Source: G039029935 sp039029935
GTDB taxonomy: Bacteria; Chloroflexota; Anaerolineae; Caldilineales; Caldilineaceae
DNA length: 8,407 nucleotides
Assembly (NCBI GenBank): GCA_039029935.1
Contig: JBCCFC010000579.1
Location: 1 to 8,407 of the forward strand
Direction: 5' to 3'
Positions 5,860-8,407 of the stretch are shown in pieces. Under the pieces are notes generated by a model that was not told the DNA's origin, did no database searches, and saw only the letters and a program-made list of their open reading frames with translations. The position numbers and the translations under genes were made by a program. The number at the start of each line of letters is the position of its first letter. Position 1 is the first letter of the stretch.

Positions 5860-7995
5860 ATCTTCTTCTAGGACAACGGCTACAGGTGAACGTACAGCGA
5901 AACCCATAGACTGTACGACCAGAACCGAGGTTGGGTCAATGGCGACGGCATCCAGCCGCTCGTTGCCAAAGCCATTGTCGTCGCCATGCCAGAATGCGCT
6001 CAGTACGCAGTCTGTGTTGTTGCCGATGTTGCTAGGCGTACACATGAAGATGTCGGCGACATCACCTGTAAGACGGTTGCTATCGCCTTGAGCATTAAAA
6101 TTGCCGCGTGTTGTGAGATAAATGGCGTCGGTATTGGTGTTGACCCCAATCCCCCAAATATCCTCATCACCCCTATCTAGGTCCATATCGGAGCCGTCGA
6201 AATAGCTTGACCACGAACCGCTTGTGTTATGACCAAGGCTGGTTGCTGTAAATCGCAACACATCTTCACCGCGTGGCTCCCTACCTCCGGTCATGCCTAG
6301 AAACGAAGTTACCCCGGTCATACTCAGCAGCAAATTCCCATTGGTGTCCAACGCCACCGCATCGACATCCTCGGCGTCGCGATTCAGACCAACATCCGAG
6401 CCATCAAAGTAGAGACGCCACGTCCCTGATGTATCCGCACCAAACGAGCCAGTGAATGCCAATATATCGGAATCGTCAACAGTGCCAAGCCCTTGAGCAG
6501 ACATATTCAGTGGTCGATCAAGGCTCAATAAAATCGAGTCGCTATCGACAACCGTGAATGCATCGACATTGCTCTGACCAATGCCGACATCCGAGCCATC
6601 AAAGACCATTGACCATGTGCCAGTACTGATATCATAGGCCAAGATGTCCTCATCATCGAATGACACACCACCAACGTTGCCACCACTGGTTGAGCTAACA
6701 TAGACACGATTGCCCTCTGGCATAGAGGCTAGTGGACTCGCTACTGATGGACTCATTGGAGCCGAAGTTGGTGTAGCTATTGGAACTTGCGTTGGCTCAA
6801 CTTGAACGAGAACATTCTCACTTCCCGCAAACGGGTCAGAGAATTTTGGATCGGTCAAGAACGATTGATCGCTAAAGGTACGCATGAAGGCGACCAGCGC
6901 GGCTCGCTCGTTCCTGTCTAGGCCAAGACGGCGTGGCCGACCGTTGTTACGACTCAAATCGTTATCAAGATTGGGTGACCGCTGAACTTGGTTGTTGTAA
7001 AAGTTGACAACCTCCTCCAACGTGTCAAAGCGACCATCATGCATATATGGCCCCGTCTCGGCAATGTTTCGCAACGAAGGCACTTTAAACTTCCCGTTGT
7101 CATTATTGTTGCCTGTCACAGCACCTTCACCCAGGTCCGTCAGTACAGCATCCAGCCCATTGTTGTGGGTTTGTCTGGCGACCTGAATATCTTCACGGTG
7201 ACAGTCGTCGCAACGACCACGCCCGTTGAAAATCCGGCGTCCCTCGCGTTCTAGCTCTGTCAATCCCTGTAAACGTCTTGTTCCCAGTGCTTGATCGAGC
7301 CGAGACTCATAAGAGACCATCGAGCGAATAAACTGCGCCATTGCCCGCGAGACACGGTCGGTGTTGATGGTCGGATCACCAAATGCTGCTGTAAAGAGCG
7401 GTCCATAGTAATCCTTCTCTTGAATACGCGGGACAATCTGGTTAAACGGTAGCCCCATCTCCACCTGATCTTGGATAGGCATCAGTACCTGTGTCTCTAG
7501 GTTGGCGGCGCGCTCATCCCAGAAATAACGGCCATTTCGATAGTATCGATTGTTGGCTAACCCCATTGAATTACGCCCTGTGAGACCATTGACGCCCTCG
7601 CTAAACTGTGCAGGGTCAGCAAAACCATTCTCTTGAAAGTGGCAAGAACCGCATGAGACCGTGCGGTCAATCGACAAGTTGGTCTCATAGAAGAGAACAC
7701 GTCCCAAGGTCGCCCCAGCATCCGTAACCGGGTTCCCTCTTGGTGTGTTATCCAAATTTTCAATATCATTATCGTTAAAATGATCTGGCAAATTGGGGTT
7801 TGCGTAATTATAGAGCGTACTCGGTAGGGTTGGTGTGTCGTTGCGTGTAGTTTGCGCATTGGCAACAAACGCATTGACCCCAAAGAGAACGCCAAACAGT
7901 GCACCTAGCACAACTAGATGCGTACACAACGCTCGGACTTTTGTCCTGCGAACTTTTGCCCTGCGGATGTGCTTGTAGGACTTGTGATAAAACAT
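5857..7995 (-). CDS. Exported dihaem cytochrome c peroxidase/MauG-family protein fused to FDGSD repeats (copy 2, tail lost)
   Basis: A 712-residue paralogue of the 2720-4894 product, lying upstream of it on the same strand. The signal peptide ends near VANA at residue 47. It is five residues longer than in copy 1 because of a small in-frame duplication (RRAKV RRTKV; 15-bp direct repeats near 7937-7966). Haem motifs CGSCH (115-119) and CDDCH (262-266), FWDERA, VEMG and PYMHDGRF are all kept, so the peroxidase domain looks intact. The linker is Pro-, Ser- and Thr-rich but barely alignable with copy 1, while the four FDGSD-type repeats after it are well conserved, including the MCTP...DC cysteine pair. 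It stops at LEED, 17 residues short of copy 1's end, losing the FIPIIQR-like tail; this could alter retention at the cell surface (inference). The start at 7995 is set by AGGAA at 8001-8005, 5 nt upstream; the frame upstream is translated leader. Confidence 0.92.
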   Translation of the reverse strand: MFYHKSYKHIRRAKVRRTKVRALCTHLVVLGALFGVLFGVNAFVANAQTTRNDTPTLPSTLYNYANPNLPDHFNDNDIENLDNTPRGNPVTDAGATLGRVLFYETNLSIDRTVSCGSCHFQENGFADPAQFSEGVNGLTGRNSMGLANNRYYRNGRYFWDERAANLETQVLMPIQDQVEMGLPFNQIVPRIQEKDYYGPLFTAAFGDPTINTDRVSRAMAQFIRSMVSYESRLDQALGTRRLQGLTELEREGRRIFNGRGRCDDCHREDIQVARQTHNNGLDAVLTDLGEGAVTGNNNDNGKFKVPSLRNIAETGPYMHDGRFDTLEEVVNFYNNQVQRSPNLDNDLSRNNGRPRRLGLDRNERAALVAFMRTFSDQSFLTDPKFSDPFAGSENVLVQVEPTQVPIATPTSAPMSPSVASPLASMPEGNRVYVSSTSGGNVGGVSFDDEDILAYDISTGTWSMVFDGSDVGIGQSNVDAFTVVDSDSILLSLDRPLNMSAQGLGTVDDSDILAFTGSFGADTSGTWRLYFDGSDVGLNRDAEDVDAVALDTNGNLLLSMTGVTSFLGMTGGREPRGEDVLRFTATSLGHNTSGSWSSYFDGSDMDLDRGDEDIWGIGVNTNTDAIYLTTRGNFNAQGDSNRLTGDVADIFMCTPSNIGNNTDCVLSAFWHGDDNGFGNERLDAVAIDPTSVLVVQSMGFAVRSPVAVVLEED

Positions 7996-8080
7996 GACAT
8001 TTCCTTTGTCTTCAAAGACCCTATTCTGTCTGTTGGGTTGTACAGATACAGACCCAACGTTCGTAGTGTCTGCTCTGTCA
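7996..8080 (-). promoter_or_regulatory. Conserved structured 5' leader of peroxidase copy 2, with its ribosome site
   Basis: The Shine-Dalgarno AGGAA is the complement of 8001-8005. The stretch 8005-8037 is identical to the copy 1 leader and weaker similarity runs to about 8080. The GTCTT-CA-AAGAC dyad is at 8008-8019. The larger hairpin is better formed than in copy 1: GTTGGGT (8032-8038) pairs with ACCCAAC (8052-8058), and inside it TGTA (8039-8042) pairs with TACA (8047-8050) around a CAGA loop with one bulged base. Arms are conserved while the inner bases differ yet still pair, which suggests a structure under selection. Confidence 0.6.
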
Positions 8081-8112
8081 TTACGATAAAAAATAGGGAA
8101 GGGCATCTATGG

Positions 8113-8174
8113 TATTGGCTCAAAATGGCTCTTTTATGTAAAAAGAATGTAAATTTTATTTCTCTTGACAAATT
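8113..8174. repeat. Intergenic module, partial copy C
   Basis: The segment starts TATTGGCTCAAAATGGCTC and continues through GTAAAAAG.ATGTAAA.TTTATTT; its first 51 bases match copy A (from 5310) at 44 positions. It lies about 120-180 bp upstream of the peroxidase copy 2 start, where a promoter or operator would be expected. TTGACA occurs at 8165-8170 on the + strand but I see no good -10 for it. Confidence 0.55.
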
Positions 8175-8177
8175 TAG

Positions 8178-8407
8178 GACAAAGGAAAGTATCGCAGGTT
8201 GGCTACCTGCGCCACAGATAACCAATCTGTGATACTGGTTCCTACTTTCCTATTCAAAGACAAAGGAAAGTATCGCAAGTTGGCTACCTGCGCCACAGAT
8301 AACCAATCTGTGATACTGGTTCCTACTTTCCTATGCAACGACAAAGGAAAGTATCGCAAGTTGGCTACCTGCGCAACAGATAACCAATCTGTGATACTGG
8401 TTCCTAC
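8178..8407. repeat. 81-bp tandem repeat with multi-hairpin structure, running off the window
   Basis: Nearly identical units begin at 8178, 8259 and 8340, exactly 81 bp apart; the third is cut at 68 bp by the window end. Each unit can form CGCARGT/ACCTGCG and CACAGAT/ATCTGTG hairpins side by side, flanked by GTAT/ATAC and by an outer AGGAAAGTA/TACTTTCCT pair, giving a branched fold. Units differ at a few bases: copy 1 has CGCAGGT where copies 2 and 3 have CGCAAGT, and copy 3 has GCGCAACAG where the others have GCGCCACAG. There are no spacers. A 27-codon frame is open through the repeats on the - strand but looks like chance. Confidence 0.9.

Noticed and set aside
8178..8359. Repeat protein encoded on the - strand through the 81-bp repeat
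   Set aside because: The unit is a multiple of three, so an open frame is expected if one unit lacks stops; the constraint seen is base pairing, and there is no ribosome site.

Overview
The window looks like chromosomal DNA from a bacterium of roughly balanced base composition, most likely a member of the Chloroflexota. This rests on recognition, not a search. The clues are secreted proteins with Thr/Pro-rich linkers, a C-terminus reading DIFIPIIQR (recalling the short hydrophobic ...LPL(V/I)xR tails of many Chloroflexota exported proteins), FDGSDVG-type repeat domains, and many structured intergenic repeats.

Left part, + strand (about 1-2700). An unrecognised protein (181-702) is followed after 13 nt by a MoxR-type AAA+ ATPase (716-1801); these two look co-transcribed. 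A 100-nt tract of 8-bp purine/pyrimidine repeats separates them from a NUDIX hydrolase (1905-2513). Right after it lies a 59-codon remnant carrying the YREK signature of an IS4-family transposase, then a strong hairpin plus T-run terminator (2632-2682). No VWA-domain partner, which MoxR ATPases usually have, is visible.

Right part, - strand (2720-7995). Two tandem paralogues encode exported dihaem cytochrome c peroxidase/MauG-type proteins. Each is fused through a variable Thr/Pro- or Ser/Pro-rich linker to a C-terminal domain of four repeats of about 65-70 residues centred on F(W)DGsD. The upstream copy (5857-7995) has lost its last 17 residues to two stop codons that sit exactly where the other copy has glutamine, while the lost tail is still readable beyond them. 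Both genes share a nearly identical, hairpin-forming 5' leader, and comparing these leaders fixes the start codons at the MFYHK methionine.

The 960-nt gap between the paralogues and the region upstream of 5857-7995 contain no convincing gene but are rich in repeats: a 16-bp array of small dyads ending in an 18-bp perfect hairpin, two diverged copies of a roughly 135-bp module, each preceded by a perfect hairpin, a third partial copy of that module upstream of the second paralogue, and an 81-bp tandem repeat that folds into several hairpins and runs off the right edge. The simplest reading is a locus that grew by repeated segmental duplication, with the peroxidase gene, its leader and its flanking module copied and partly eroded. 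No complete new defence or metabolic system is supported; the most unusual items are the peroxidase/repeat-domain fusions, the eroded tail, the conserved leader and the repeat architecture.
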